In this document: positions 15,966-24,893 of the stretch, piece by piece
Position numbering within the stretch: position 1 is the stretch's first letter
Layout: each line of letters opens with the position of its first letter
Assembly: GCF_020709055.1 (NCBI RefSeq)
Contig: NZ_JAJFCK010000011.1
Span: forward strand, 23,550-87,549
Direction: 5' to 3'
Origin: Ruminococcus callidus
GTDB lineage: Bacteria; Bacillota; Clostridia; Oscillospirales; Ruminococcaceae
Length of the DNA stretch: 64,000 nt
Made by a program: the position numbers and the translations under genes
Notes under the pieces: model-generated
The model's input: only the letters and a program-made list of their open reading frames with translations
Told to the model about the DNA's origin: nothing
Databases searched by the model: none

Positions 15966-17177
15966 CTAGTCCTCCTTTGTATCACAGGAAAATATGGTGA
16001 CGGGGTAATTGCTTTGAAGCACGTGGTACTCTCCCACTGCCTTGGGGTGCTGTACAGTGATTTGCAGCATCTCCAGATGGGGAAATGATTGGAGCAGCGC
16101 ATACGCCTGTGCCTGTGTTTCCAGCGTCACAGCAGTCATCACCAGACGAATCTTTTTGGGCAGTTCCCGAATCTTTTGCAGCAGCTGCGGTAACTCACCC
16201 TTGCTTCCGCCGATGAAAATGCAGTCCGGTATGGGCAGCTGTTCCAGTTGTGCTTCCGCTTTTCCTGCAATGATTTTCATGGCATCCGCCTGGAAATACG
16301 CCTTATTTTGCGCCAGAATTTGCAGCGCCTTTTCTTGATATTCCACGGCAAAGACCGTTCCAAAAGGACACATGCGAGCGCATTCCACGGAAATGCTTCC
16401 GGTTCCGGCGCCGATGTCCCAGACGACCGCATCGGGAAACAGCTGGAGCTTTTGCAGGACAATGGCACGGATTTCTCCCTTGGTCATAGGGGATTCGTTG
16501 CGGAAAAATGCACGATCCGGCAGCAGTGCCGGTGTGACAATAGCGTGTGCCGATGGATTTCGAACGGCTGCCACGCACAGCGCAGGATTCTCCTGTGCGA
16601 GAAATTCCGCAGGGCTTCCCTGCCAAAGCTGCTGGGCATTGCTGCCCAGATTTGCGCCCACAAACAGCATAGTCTGTCCTAACTGGTATTGCAGCAGCAC
16701 TGCAGCGATCTCTCTTGGTCCGCTGTCCGGTGCACAGAGAAAAAATGTTACAGGATGCTGTGCGACAGTATAGGCGATGTGTCCGGCAGTGCATGTTCTG
16801 CCGTGGAGGCTGCAAATGGCAGCTTCCTCCATGGTCAGTCCAAATGCGCACCCCAGCATTTGAAGAGAACTGATGCCGGGAATGATGCGTGGACGCCATT
16901 CCGGATGTTTCGTGATAACAGTACGGCAAAAGCTATACAACAGCGGGTCACCGGACAGCAGGACAGCAACCGTTCCACGCTGCAACAGAACTGGGATCTG
17001 TTCCAGCCACTGAGAGATACGGTCGGCTTCGACCAGTTTTTCTGCCGGAACCAGCGCAAAAAACCGCTTGGAGGAAAAGACAAAATCCGCCGATTCCAGA
17101 GCTTCTTTGGCTGCCGGAAGAAGATACTGGGGTTCCCCGCTTCCTCCGCCGATCAAAATCAATTCATGTTGTTCCAT
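15966..17177 (-). CDS. cbiET: Fused cobalt-precorrin-7 C5-methyltransferase and C15-methyltransferase/decarboxylase (CbiET)
   Basis: A 403-residue two-domain protein. Residues 1-200 form a CbiE-type tetrapyrrole methylase (LILIGGGSGEPQYLLPAAK, VLLSGDPLLYSFCRT, IIPGISSLQMLGCAF). Residues about 215-403 form a CbiT-type Rossmann methyltransferase with the SAM site VVWDIGAGTGSISVECAR and IFIGGSKGELPQLLQKI. Together they methylate C-5 and C-15 and decarboxylate the C-12 acetate. The ATG at 17177 has GGAGGCG just upstream; a 22-residue longer in-frame reading lies inside cbiD. The two enzymes are separate in some anaerobes and fused here, as in CobL. Confidence 0.95.
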   Translation of the reverse strand: MEQHELILIGGGSGEPQYLLPAAKEALESADFVFSSKRFFALVPAEKLVEADRISQWLEQIPVLLQRGTVAVLLSGDPLLYSFCRTVITKHPEWRPRIIPGISSLQMLGCAFGLTMEEAAICSLHGRTCTAGHIAYTVAQHPVTFFLCAPDSGPREIAAVLLQYQLGQTMLFVGANLGSNAQQLWQGSPAEFLAQENPALCVAAVRNPSAHAIVTPALLPDRAFFRNESPMTKGEIRAIVLQKLQLFPDAVVWDIGAGTGSISVECARMCPFGTVFAVEYQEKALQILAQNKAYFQADAMKIIAGKAEAQLEQLPIPDCIFIGGSKGELPQLLQKIRELPKKIRLVMTAVTLETQAQAYALLQSFPHLEMLQITVQHPKAVGEYHVLQSNYPVTIFSCDTKED

Positions 17178-18255
17178 GGCGCCTCCATACCTGTAAAATT
17201 TCCGGAATTGCTCCGGCTTCTGCGAGAACGTGGTCGGACTCATCCAGCAGAATCAGCCCCATTGTGATTTGCCGATGGGTGCGCCAGATGCAATTTTCCA
17301 GCGCAGCTGCTGCAATGGACGACCAGACGCAATCGCTCAATTGAAACTGTTCCAAAAGCTGCTGCGCCAGCTTGGTGGTCGGGCAATCGTACAGCTCCTG
17401 TACCTGCGCTCTGGATGCGCCGGCAAGTGCCGCATGGGTGCAGAGAATCTCACGCTGTCCGCCGGCAGTGTGGCTGTGCAGATACATGATGTTGGCAGCT
17501 GGTTTGATGAGCTTTCCGATGCGTCCAGCCAAAAGCAGATGTGTGAACTGCATCTCCTCTGCGCAATCCAGCAGATATCCCAGATAGTTACTGCACAAGA
17601 CGATGCCGCCGCAGTTGGGATAGGTCTGTTTGAGATATGTTTCTCCGGAATAGCCAGTCACCAGCGCACAGGCTGCGCCGTATTCTGCACGACACATAGA
17701 GAGTTCCAAGCGGAGGGATTCCCGCACTGCCTCTTCGCTCATGGGGCGGACAATTCCCGTTGTGCCGAGAATGGAGAGTCCGCCCACAACACCGAGGCGT
17801 TCATTGAAAGTCTTGCAGGCAAGAGCTTCTCCATTTGGAATGGAAATCGTAACCGCAGCGCCACGTGTTCCTGTGACCGAGCGAATCGCTTTTTCGATCA
17901 TCTGACGTGGAACGGGATTGATCGCCGGTTCTCCTTTCGGGACTTTCAAGCCGTTTCGGGTGACTGTACCAATGCCCTCTCCTGCCAGAAACTGAATGGG
18001 ACCGTCTGTGTCGTGCAGCTGCACTTCGGCAGTTACAAGACAGCCGTTGGTCTGGTCGGGGTCATCTCCGCTGTCTTTTTGCACACCGCAGAGATACGGG
18101 CGGATTTCCTGAATGGGAAGATGCAGCGTGATTCCAGCGGGTGTGTCCAATGCGACTTGTTCCGGACAAATATCTGTGGTCTGCCACAGGACAGATGCCA
18201 GAGAAGCCGCAGCAGCACAAGAACCTGTGGTATATCCCGTTCGCAGGCGCTTCAT
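17164..18255 (-). CDS. cbiD: Cobalt-precorrin-5B C1-methyltransferase CbiD
   Basis: A 363-residue methyltransferase with a fold unlike the other corrin methylases, found only in the anaerobic pathway. The diagnostic N-terminus LRTGYTTGSCAAAASLASV is present, then VKKD-type core QKDSGDDPDQTNGCLVTAEV and GIVRPMSEEAV. ATG at 18255 overlaps the cbiP stop (ATGA) with GGGAGAG upstream. Its 3' end overlaps cbiET by 14 bases. Confidence 0.95.
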   Translation of the reverse strand: MKRLRTGYTTGSCAAAASLASVLWQTTDICPEQVALDTPAGITLHLPIQEIRPYLCGVQKDSGDDPDQTNGCLVTAEVQLHDTDGPIQFLAGEGIGTVTRNGLKVPKGEPAINPVPRQMIEKAIRSVTGTRGAAVTISIPNGEALACKTFNERLGVVGGLSILGTTGIVRPMSEEAVRESLRLELSMCRAEYGAACALVTGYSGETYLKQTYPNCGGIVLCSNYLGYLLDCAEEMQFTHLLLAGRIGKLIKPAANIMYLHSHTAGGQREILCTHAALAGASRAQVQELYDCPTTKLAQQLLEQFQLSDCVWSSIAAAALENCIWRTHRQITMGLILLDESDHVLAEAGAIPEILQVWRRHGTT

Positions 18256-19772
18256 GATGCGCTCTCCCACTGGTTCAGGATATCGTAGATTTTCGGAATA
18301 TCGAGGTGCTCCCGCAGCAATTCCGCCAAACGATTGTACTGCGTTTCTTTATAGGCAGCTCGGTCAACTGGCTGTGCTGTAATTTCAGCATTTCCGTTTT
18401 TTTGCAGCAGCATTTGCAGAATGGGCTGCAAGAATTCCGGCGCATCGAAAACACCATGCAGATACGTGCCGAACACCTGTCCGTCTTTGGTACACAAGCC
18501 GTCTGTTTCGCCGTTATCCAGTCGGAGCAGCGGGACATCCACGCCTTGGGAAGTACTCTGTCCCATGTGGATTTCATAGCCGGCGGCGGCTGCGCCGGAG
18601 AGCGTACGGAGAGATTCCGGCAGCTGGCAGACCTGTCCCTGAATCTGCCGGCGCTGTTTTTGTGTGGAGAATACAGTATCCATGGCGAGCAGACCGATGC
18701 CGCGCATAGAACCGCCACCCTCTGCCTGATGCGGATCGGTGATGGTTTTGCCGAGCATCTGGAATCCGCCACAGATGCCCGTGATAAGGCAGCCCTTTTC
18801 GTGCAGCTTCAGCAGTTTTGCCTCCATGCCATTCTGCCGCATCCAGCGGAGATCTGCCATGGTGCTTTTTGTGCCGGGAAGAATCACCCAATCCGGCGTG
18901 CCAAGCTCTGCCGGATGTGTGACATAGCGGAGAGAAACGGCTTCCACGGAATCGAATATATCGAAGTCCGTGAAGTTCGAGATGTGCGGCAAACGAATGA
19001 CGGCGATGTCCAGAGCAGCACCCTGCTTTTTTCCGTGCTGTGTCAGACGCTCTGCCAAGCTGTCCTCCTCGTCCAGATCGATGGGCGCATAGGGCAGAAC
19101 ACCGAGGACCGGGATTCCGGTCAAGTTCTCCAGCATGCGCAGACCGCTCTCCAGAATGGACACATCTCCACGGAATTTGTTGATGACAATGCCTTGGATT
19201 CGCCGGCGCTCCTCCGGTTCCAGCAGGGCAACTGTGCCATACAGAGAGGCAAATACGCCACCACGGTCGATATCGCCCACCAGAATTACCGGAGAGTCGG
19301 AGAGGTTTGCCATGCCCATGTTGACAATATCCACGGATTTCAGATTGATTTCCGCCGGACTGCCGGCGCCCTCCAGCACAATGATGTCATTTTCTGCAGC
19401 CAGAGAATCATAGGCACGGACGATCTGGGGGATCATCTCCTGTTTTCTCCGGTAGTATTCCGTGGCACGCATGGTGTCCAGCACTTCGCCGTTGACAATG
19501 ACTTGTGAACCGCACTCGCTGGTCGGCTTCAGCAGAATCGGGTTCATTCGAACATCGGGTGCGATGCCGGCAGCTTCCGCCTGCATCACCTGTGCACGTC
19601 CCATTTCATAGCCATCCTTGGTGATATAGGAATTGAGTGCCATGTTCTGGGATTTGAACGGTGCCGTTCGGAAGCCGTCCTGATGAAAAATTCGGCATAG
19701 TCCGGCGGTGACGAAACTCTTTCCGGAAGAGGACATGGTTCCCATCACCATGATCGATTTTGCACGCTTCAT
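18252..19772 (-). CDS. cbiP: Cobyric acid synthase CbiP/CobQ
   Basis: A 506-residue ATP-dependent glutamine amidotransferase that amidates the b, d, e and g carboxylates of adenosylcobyrinic acid a,c-diamide. The N-terminal dethiobiotin-synthetase-like ATPase starts SIMVMGTMSSSGKSFVTAGLCR. The C-terminal class I amidotransferase holds GCLITGICGGFQMLGKTI with the nucleophile Cys, and GTYLHGVFD with the catalytic His. ATG at 19772 has GGAGGA upstream and overlaps the end of cobD by 4 bases. Confidence 0.96.
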   Translation of the reverse strand: MKRAKSIMVMGTMSSSGKSFVTAGLCRIFHQDGFRTAPFKSQNMALNSYITKDGYEMGRAQVMQAEAAGIAPDVRMNPILLKPTSECGSQVIVNGEVLDTMRATEYYRRKQEMIPQIVRAYDSLAAENDIIVLEGAGSPAEINLKSVDIVNMGMANLSDSPVILVGDIDRGGVFASLYGTVALLEPEERRRIQGIVINKFRGDVSILESGLRMLENLTGIPVLGVLPYAPIDLDEEDSLAERLTQHGKKQGAALDIAVIRLPHISNFTDFDIFDSVEAVSLRYVTHPAELGTPDWVILPGTKSTMADLRWMRQNGMEAKLLKLHEKGCLITGICGGFQMLGKTITDPHQAEGGGSMRGIGLLAMDTVFSTQKQRRQIQGQVCQLPESLRTLSGAAAAGYEIHMGQSTSQGVDVPLLRLDNGETDGLCTKDGQVFGTYLHGVFDAPEFLQPILQMLLQKNGNAEITAQPVDRAAYKETQYNRLAELLREHLDIPKIYDILNQWESAS

Positions 19773-20842
19773 GCTGTTCCTCCTCTCACGCACGCTGCAA
19801 TTGCATCCAGCAGCTTCTGGTTTTCCGCATGTGTCCGCACGGCGACACGGTAATGTTCCGCAGTCAATCCTTCGTAGTTGTCGCAGTGCCGAATCAAAAT
19901 GTGTTTAGTGAGCAGACGCTCGTCCAAGTCCGGAATTCCAGCTGCACGGAAAAAGACATAGTTGGCGTGCGGTTCCCAGACGGAGAAGCCGAATTCTCGG
20001 AGTGCGTCATATAAAAAGCGCCGTTCTTGCATCAGAAATGCAAGGAATGTTTCCCGATAGTTCGATTCCCGCAGCAGTGCACAACCGGCAGCGGATGCCA
20101 GCACATTGACCGGCCACGGCTGCCCCGTGTGCTGGATTTGTGTTATTTTTGCGGTGTCTGCACAGATGCCGTAGCCGATGCGCAGTCCGGGAATGGCGTA
20201 AAGTTTTGTGAGGGAACGCACAACGATTACATCGGGATACTGTGCCAGTTCTTTGAGAACGGAGTAGTTTTCTGCGTCCGGCGCAGTCATCTCCCAAAAG
20301 CATTCGTCCAGAAGAACACAGATGTGTTCCTTTGCGGCAAAGCGCAAGAGTGCAGAGCGCAGCTCCGGCGCAATGACGGAACCCGTTGGGTTGTTGGGGT
20401 TGCAAAGCACAAGGCAGTCGAATTTTTTGCACTGTAAAACGGAGAGCAGCTCGTCTGTCACTTGCAGTGACGGCGGCATGTTCCAAAAGGTAACAGCACT
20501 GCCAGTCTCCCGAAATGCGTCGGCATATTCGGAGAACGTGGGAACGGGAATCAATACGTTTTTGGCATGCAGCGCACGTGCCGTGCGGTAGATGATGTCG
20601 GCACCGCCGTTTCCGCAGACCACCTGCTCCGGCGAAATGCAGTGATATTCTGCCAGTGCTTGGCGAAACTCCCGGCAGTCAGGGTCGGGATAGTGTATGA
20701 TTTGCGCCGCTGCGTCTGCAATGGCTTTCCGCATGGACTCCGGTGCACCAAAGGGGTTGAGATTGGCGGAAAAGTCCAGCAATTCCTGCGAGTGCAGGAA
20801 ACTTGTCGCAGTGTAAATATCACCGCCGTGGGCTTTGGTCAT
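19769..20842 (-). CDS. cobD: Threonine-phosphate decarboxylase-like PLP enzyme
   Basis: A 357-residue class I/II aminotransferase-fold protein placed between cbiB and cbiP. Blocks: HGGDIYTAT and LDFSANLNPFGAPESM at the N-terminus, the PLP-binding VVRSLTKLYAIPGLRIGYG with the Schiff-base Lys, and CNPNNPTGSVI. CobD converts L-threonine-O-3-phosphate to the aminopropanol phosphate linker used by CbiB. Histidinol-phosphate aminotransferases share the fold; the cobalamin context makes CobD much more likely. No PduX-like threonine kinase was seen. AGGTG precedes the ATG. Confidence 0.9.
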   Translation of the reverse strand: MTKAHGGDIYTATSFLHSQELLDFSANLNPFGAPESMRKAIADAAAQIIHYPDPDCREFRQALAEYHCISPEQVVCGNGGADIIYRTARALHAKNVLIPVPTFSEYADAFRETGSAVTFWNMPPSLQVTDELLSVLQCKKFDCLVLCNPNNPTGSVIAPELRSALLRFAAKEHICVLLDECFWEMTAPDAENYSVLKELAQYPDVIVVRSLTKLYAIPGLRIGYGICADTAKITQIQHTGQPWPVNVLASAAGCALLRESNYRETFLAFLMQERRFLYDALREFGFSVWEPHANYVFFRAAGIPDLDERLLTKHILIRHCDNYEGLTAEHYRVAVRTHAENQKLLDAIAACVRGGTA

Positions 20843-20846
20843 GGTT

Positions 20847-21815
20847 TCACCTCATTCCAAAAACAATCAGGAATCGAACTGCACCGAATCCCAGTGCGCT
20901 CAGGATGGACGTTCCAATCATCAGCCGGTTGGCAGTGAGAATGTCCTCCGGTCTGGCGGGACGGCAGGCATCGCCGATGGTTGGTTTTTCCACAGGCTTG
21001 CCAAAATACAGGTGCGTACCGCCCAGCCGGATGCCCAGTGCACCGGCTGCGACCGATTCTGTCTGTGCAGAATTCGGAGACAGGTGCTTGTTGCGGTCTC
21101 TGCGGAAAATCCGCCATGCATTTCGTGCATCCAATCGCAGGAGCCACGCTGCGCAGATCATCAGAACCGCACAAATGCGGGACGGCAGCCAGTTGAGCGC
21201 ATCGTCCAGCCTGGCGGAAACTGTACCGAAATACCGATATGTTTCGTTGCGGTATCCCACCATGGAATCCAGCGTATTGACAGCCTTATAGAGAAATCCC
21301 AGCGGAACACCGCCGATCAGCAGATAGAACAGCGGTGCGGTTACGCCGTCCGAAGTGTTCTCGGCGACCGTTTCCACGCATGCTTTTGTGACCTCTTCTT
21401 CGCTGAGCGACTGGGTATCTCTCCCGACCAGCCATGAGAGCTGTGTTCTGGCACCGGACAGGTCGGAGGCTGCAAGCTTGCGGTAGACCTTTCGGCTTTC
21501 TGTTGCCAGACAGCGTGAGGCGGGAATCTGATATGCCCAGAAAGTATGCAGCACAAACCAGAGCCAAAAGGAGATGCGGTAAGCCAGAAGCAGAACGCCC
21601 AGAGAAATTAGAAAGCTTGCCAGCGGAATGCAGATTGCCAGCAGGATTCCGGCGGTGCGCTCGCCCTTGGGCGTCTTGGGAAAATGCCGGCGGAGAAATT
21701 TTTCCATGCGGGAGATGCTCTTTCCAATCCAGACCACCGGATGGGGCAGCCACCTCGGATCGCCGAAGCAGAGATCCAGCAGGAACCCCAGAAAAACGCT
21801 GCACAAAATCCACAT
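20847..21815 (-). CDS. cbiB: Adenosylcobinamide-phosphate synthase CbiB
   Basis: A 322-residue integral membrane protein that joins the aminopropanol phosphate linker to cobyric acid. It opens with the hydrophobic WILCSVFLGFLLDLCFGDPRWLPHPVVWIGK, the family signature, and contains several other membrane segments and the loop VETVAENTSDGVTAPLFYLLIGG. The ATG at 21815 is preceded by AAAGGAG; a 60-residue upstream extension is inside the neighbouring gene. cobD follows after 4 bases. Confidence 0.95.
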   Translation of the reverse strand: MWILCSVFLGFLLDLCFGDPRWLPHPVVWIGKSISRMEKFLRRHFPKTPKGERTAGILLAICIPLASFLISLGVLLLAYRISFWLWFVLHTFWAYQIPASRCLATESRKVYRKLAASDLSGARTQLSWLVGRDTQSLSEEEVTKACVETVAENTSDGVTAPLFYLLIGGVPLGFLYKAVNTLDSMVGYRNETYRYFGTVSARLDDALNWLPSRICAVLMICAAWLLRLDARNAWRIFRRDRNKHLSPNSAQTESVAAGALGIRLGGTHLYFGKPVEKPTIGDACRPARPEDILTANRLMIGTSILSALGFGAVRFLIVFGMR

Positions 21816-21817
21816 GG

Positions 21818-22201
21818 TCAGTGCGCTCCTTTCAGTGTCATTCCCAGTCCGCAGCAGACACGCTCCACCGTTTCGGCATATTCTGCAAGCCGGCAATTGA
21901 CACGTCCTACGGCTTCCCGCCATGTACGGTCTTCCGGTGCAATGGGAACGAGTCCGCAGCCAACCTCTTGTGTAATGACAATAGCATCTTCCCACAGGGG
22001 CAGCAGTTTTTCCACTTCAGCAAGGGGTGATTTTTCTTGTGCCAGCCAGTGCGTCACCAATTCCTCTGCGTGGTAGATGAGCTTTTGCCTCTGCCATGGG
22101 ATTCCGCCGGCAGCATCCCATATCTCGTCTTTTGTCAGGCTATAGTTTTTCATGGCATAGCGAAGCCGGCCCTGCGCATATCCGCCGAGAATCAAGATCA
22201 C
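21818..22201 (-). CDS. Shortened CobU-like protein without P-loop
   Basis: A 127-residue protein starting at GTG, whose first bases overlap the cobS stop (GTGA). GGGAGG lies upstream. It resembles a CobU (adenosylcobinamide kinase/guanylyltransferase) cut down: the N-terminal ILGGYAQGRLRYA sits where CobU has GGxxSGKS, but the Lys and Ser are replaced by Arg and Leu. The guanylated-His region is missing. The C-terminal third, IVITQEVGCGLVPIAPEDRTWREAVGRVNCRLAE, matches the CobU tail. An intact cobU lies 760 bases upstream in the same operon, so this is either a decayed duplicate or a protein with a regulatory or structural role. The reading frame is uninterrupted and tightly coupled, which argues against simple decay. 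Confidence 0.75.
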   Translation of the reverse strand: MILILGGYAQGRLRYAMKNYSLTKDEIWDAAGGIPWQRQKLIYHAEELVTHWLAQEKSPLAEVEKLLPLWEDAIVITQEVGCGLVPIAPEDRTWREAVGRVNCRLAEYAETVERVCCGLGMTLKGAH

Positions 22202-22974
22202 AGCAACACACCTCCCAACAATGCAGTTATCAGCAGCCAGACGGTTTCGCAGATGACCAGAAAGAATCCTGCCAGATCTCCAGTCATTCCGCCAAACTGT
22301 TTTTTTTGCATACGATAATACCCCCAGAAGAGCACACCGGAAAGCCCCAGCAAAATCAGGGCGATCCAGCGATAGAACACCAGCAGGCAAACTGCTGCCG
22401 CAGACAATTCCAGCATCAGTCCAAGACTCACATGTTTTCCGGCATTTTCGCCAAACGTCTTGGCGAGAGAACTGGTTGGAGCACAGGAAAATCTTGTCAC
22501 AGAGAAACCGCTCAGGCAGCGGGAAATCCAGAATCCGCCAGCCAGCAATCCGCAGATCGAGAGGCTGTTTGCCGTGTAGAGTGTATCATAGGCAGCTGTT
22601 TGCAGCAGAAAGACCAGAATCACGCTGAAAACGGCGAACGGGCCGCAGTTCGGGTCTTTTAAAATGCGCAGCTTTTCCTCCTGCGGCCGGCGGGAGTACA
22701 GAGCATCTGCGGTATCACAGAAACCATCCAAGTGAATACCGCCGGTGAGAAAGACCATGCCGGTGACTGCCAGAACGGCAAACAGGAGCGCCTTGCAGTG
22801 CAGCAGCTGGCAGATCATCCAGAGCAGCGCTGTTCCGGCGGCGCAGAGGATGCCAACCACTGGGAAAAAGAGCATGGCGTGGCGCAGATTCTCCTTTGTC
22901 CAGTTCAGGCACTTTACCGGAATGGCGCTGTACATCGATAGCGCAATGAGAAAAGATTCAAGCCATGATTTCAT
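22198..22974 (-). CDS. cobS: Adenosylcobinamide-GDP ribazoletransferase (cobalamin synthase) CobS
   Basis: A 258-residue polytopic membrane enzyme joining adenosylcobinamide-GDP with alpha-ribazole (phosphate). Several hydrophobic helices are visible, and the conserved FLTGGIHLDGFCDTADALYS carries the acidic residues required for Mg2+ binding. The N-terminus IALSMYSAIPVKCLNWTKENLRHAMLFFPVVG is typical. It overlaps cobU by 17 bases and the shortened CobU-like gene by 4 bases. Confidence 0.95.
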   Translation of the reverse strand: MKSWLESFLIALSMYSAIPVKCLNWTKENLRHAMLFFPVVGILCAAGTALLWMICQLLHCKALLFAVLAVTGMVFLTGGIHLDGFCDTADALYSRRPQEEKLRILKDPNCGPFAVFSVILVFLLQTAAYDTLYTANSLSICGLLAGGFWISRCLSGFSVTRFSCAPTSSLAKTFGENAGKHVSLGLMLELSAAAVCLLVFYRWIALILLGLSGVLFWGYYRMQKKQFGGMTGDLAGFFLVICETVWLLITALLGGVLL

Positions 22975-23500
22975 GAAATAATTGCTCTCCTTTCCAGATC
23001 GCAGGGATTCCGCTGCATGCCTCTACGACAATCTCCGCTGTTTCGGCAATGGCGCAGTTGATTGCGCCGATGTTTTTTACGTATTGCTGCATGGCTGCAT
23101 CTTCCGGTTTCCGATCAGTGAACACTTCGTTGGTCACGATGACCAAATGCTCCAGTTTTTCCTGAAGCATATGAATTCCACAGAGGATTTCCGAAACCGG
23201 TTCGACAGTCTGTTCGCCGAATTGTTCGTTGGCAGTGAGATTTCCGATGCATTCCAGCAGTGCACATCCTCCTGCGGGCAGCAGTGACGCAGCTTCCCGC
23301 AAGTGATCCGGTACTTCCAATGTGCGGAATCCGTTTCCGGCACGTTGGGCACGATGCTTTGCAGCACGTTTCCGGCACTCCTCATCCCAGAGCTTCATGG
23401 TGGCGATATAGTACCGCGGAAATACTGCGCACCGGCAGACCAGCTGTTCTGCCAAGGCGGATTTCCCGCTTCCGGAACCGCCGATCACTAGAGCTGTCAT
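22958..23500 (-). CDS. cobU: Adenosylcobinamide kinase/adenosylcobinamide-phosphate guanylyltransferase
   Basis: A 180-residue bifunctional enzyme that phosphorylates adenosylcobinamide and transfers GMP to it. The P-loop GGSGSGKS is at residues 7-14, the presumed guanylated His in AAKHRAQR, and the C-terminal VIVTNEVFTDRKPED and NCAIAETAEIVVEACSGIP match the family. ATG at 23500 overlaps the cbiA stop (ATGA). It overlaps cobS by 17 bases. Confidence 0.93.
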   Translation of the reverse strand: MTALVIGGSGSGKSALAEQLVCRCAVFPRYYIATMKLWDEECRKRAAKHRAQRAGNGFRTLEVPDHLREAASLLPAGGCALLECIGNLTANEQFGEQTVEPVSEILCGIHMLQEKLEHLVIVTNEVFTDRKPEDAAMQQYVKNIGAINCAIAETAEIVVEACSGIPAIWKGEQLFHEIMA

Positions 23501-24873
23501 AGACGCTTCTTCTCCTCTCGAAATTGTCGGCACTTTCCGGCGAAATTCGCCGGAACTTTTGGGTTGGAGGGAAAATACAAGTGCGGAAATCCGCCGAGGA
23601 TATTCCCGTGGCTTTGATACGCCTGCCACGTCCTCCCGTTTGGGCGTGTGACCAGAAATGTATTGCCATTTTCTGTGCTGTCGGCGTAGTGAAATTCGTG
23701 GGCACGGATTTTTGTTCCGGATGGGCCGAGAAGGGTATCCTGCTGTGCGGTGAGTGTGACATAGCCAAACCGGCACAGGCACTTTCCCATGTGTGCGGTG
23801 CCGTCCAGCAGCTGCGCCATGGGATAGGCTTGCCCGTCTGCATCGCACAATTCCTGCTGAAGGTACAGAAATCCGCCGCACTCGGCAAAAATGGGAATTC
23901 CGCTGGCAGCATGGCACCGGAGGTCATGCAAAAATGACTGGTTGTGACTCAGTTCTTTCAGATGCAGTTCCGGATATCCCCCGCCAAGATAGATGCCGTC
24001 TAAGTCATCGGGTAGTTTCGTGTCGTGTATGGGCGAGAATGGCACCAGTTCCGCACCAAATGATTGCAGAAGATCCAGATTCTCCGCATAGTAAAAGCAG
24101 AACGCCCGATCCTGCGCAATGCCCAAGCGAAACGATGGCGATGGCTTTGACTCTGCTGCGGGATAGGAGAATGACGGCGCTTCGGCTGCCAGTGCAAGAA
24201 TGCCATCCAGATCAATGGTCTGTGCTGCAGTTTCTCCCAGCAGCCGAATTTTCTCATCTAGCTGTGTTACCTCGTCTGCCAGCAGAAGTCCCAGATGCCG
24301 GCTTTCCAGATGCACTTCCGGCAATTCCGGCAGATATCCGTAGACTGGAATGCCGGTTTCCCGTTCCAAAATCTCCCGATAATAGGCGTACATTCCGCTT
24401 CGGACACGGTTCAGCAGAATCCCACGAATTGGATTGGACTGTTCCAGCTCCAGAAAGCCCTTGCAGACTGCCGCAACTGACCGTCCCATTCCCTGGGGTT
24501 GCAAGAGGAGCAGCGTGGGTGCTTGCAGTACCATGGCGGTGGTGTATGTGCTGGCATCGGAGGTTTGCCCAATGCCGTCGTAAAACCCCATAGCCCCCTC
24601 AATCCAGAGAAGATCAGCGTTTTCGGAAACATTTGCTGCAAGCTCCCGCATTTGCTCGGCAGTGGAAAAGAAAGGATCGGCATGGTAAGCGGCTCTGCCG
24701 GTGATGCGGGTGTGGAACATGGGGTCGATGTAGTCCGGCCCGCTTTTCATGCTCTGTATGTGCAGCCCATGCTGACAGAGTGCTGCAAGAATGGCGGCGG
24801 ACACAGTGGTTTTTCCGCATCCGCTGCCAGTGGCACTGAAGAGAATGCGTGGAGTGCGGCAAATCTTTTGCAC
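23497..24873 (-). CDS. cbiA: Cobyrinic acid a,c-diamide synthase CbiA
   Basis: A 458-residue ATP-dependent amidotransferase that amidates the a and c side chains of cobyrinic acid. The ATPase P-loop GSGCGKTT is at about residues 16-23, followed by KSGPDYIDPMFHTRITGR and LWIEGAMGFYDG. The glutaminase domain has GIPIFAECGGFLYLQQEL with the nucleophile Cys. The start is GTG at 24873 with GGAGGA 7 bases upstream; a 39-residue ATG-led extension would run through the terminator hairpin at 24894-24924. First gene of the cobalamin run. Confidence 0.94.
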   Translation of the reverse strand: MQKICRTPRILFSATGSGCGKTTVSAAILAALCQHGLHIQSMKSGPDYIDPMFHTRITGRAAYHADPFFSTAEQMRELAANVSENADLLWIEGAMGFYDGIGQTSDASTYTTAMVLQAPTLLLLQPQGMGRSVAAVCKGFLELEQSNPIRGILLNRVRSGMYAYYREILERETGIPVYGYLPELPEVHLESRHLGLLLADEVTQLDEKIRLLGETAAQTIDLDGILALAAEAPSFSYPAAESKPSPSFRLGIAQDRAFCFYYAENLDLLQSFGAELVPFSPIHDTKLPDDLDGIYLGGGYPELHLKELSHNQSFLHDLRCHAASGIPIFAECGGFLYLQQELCDADGQAYPMAQLLDGTAHMGKCLCRFGYVTLTAQQDTLLGPSGTKIRAHEFHYADSTENGNTFLVTRPNGRTWQAYQSHGNILGGFPHLYFPSNPKVPANFAGKCRQFREEKKRL

Positions 24874-24893
24874 GCCGATTTCCTCCTCTCTCG

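Noticed and set aside
18306..19508. 400-codon plus-strand frame opposite cbiP, and a similar 332-codon one opposite pnp (36707-37705)
   Set aside because: Both mirror conserved coding sequence on the other strand and lack initiation signals.
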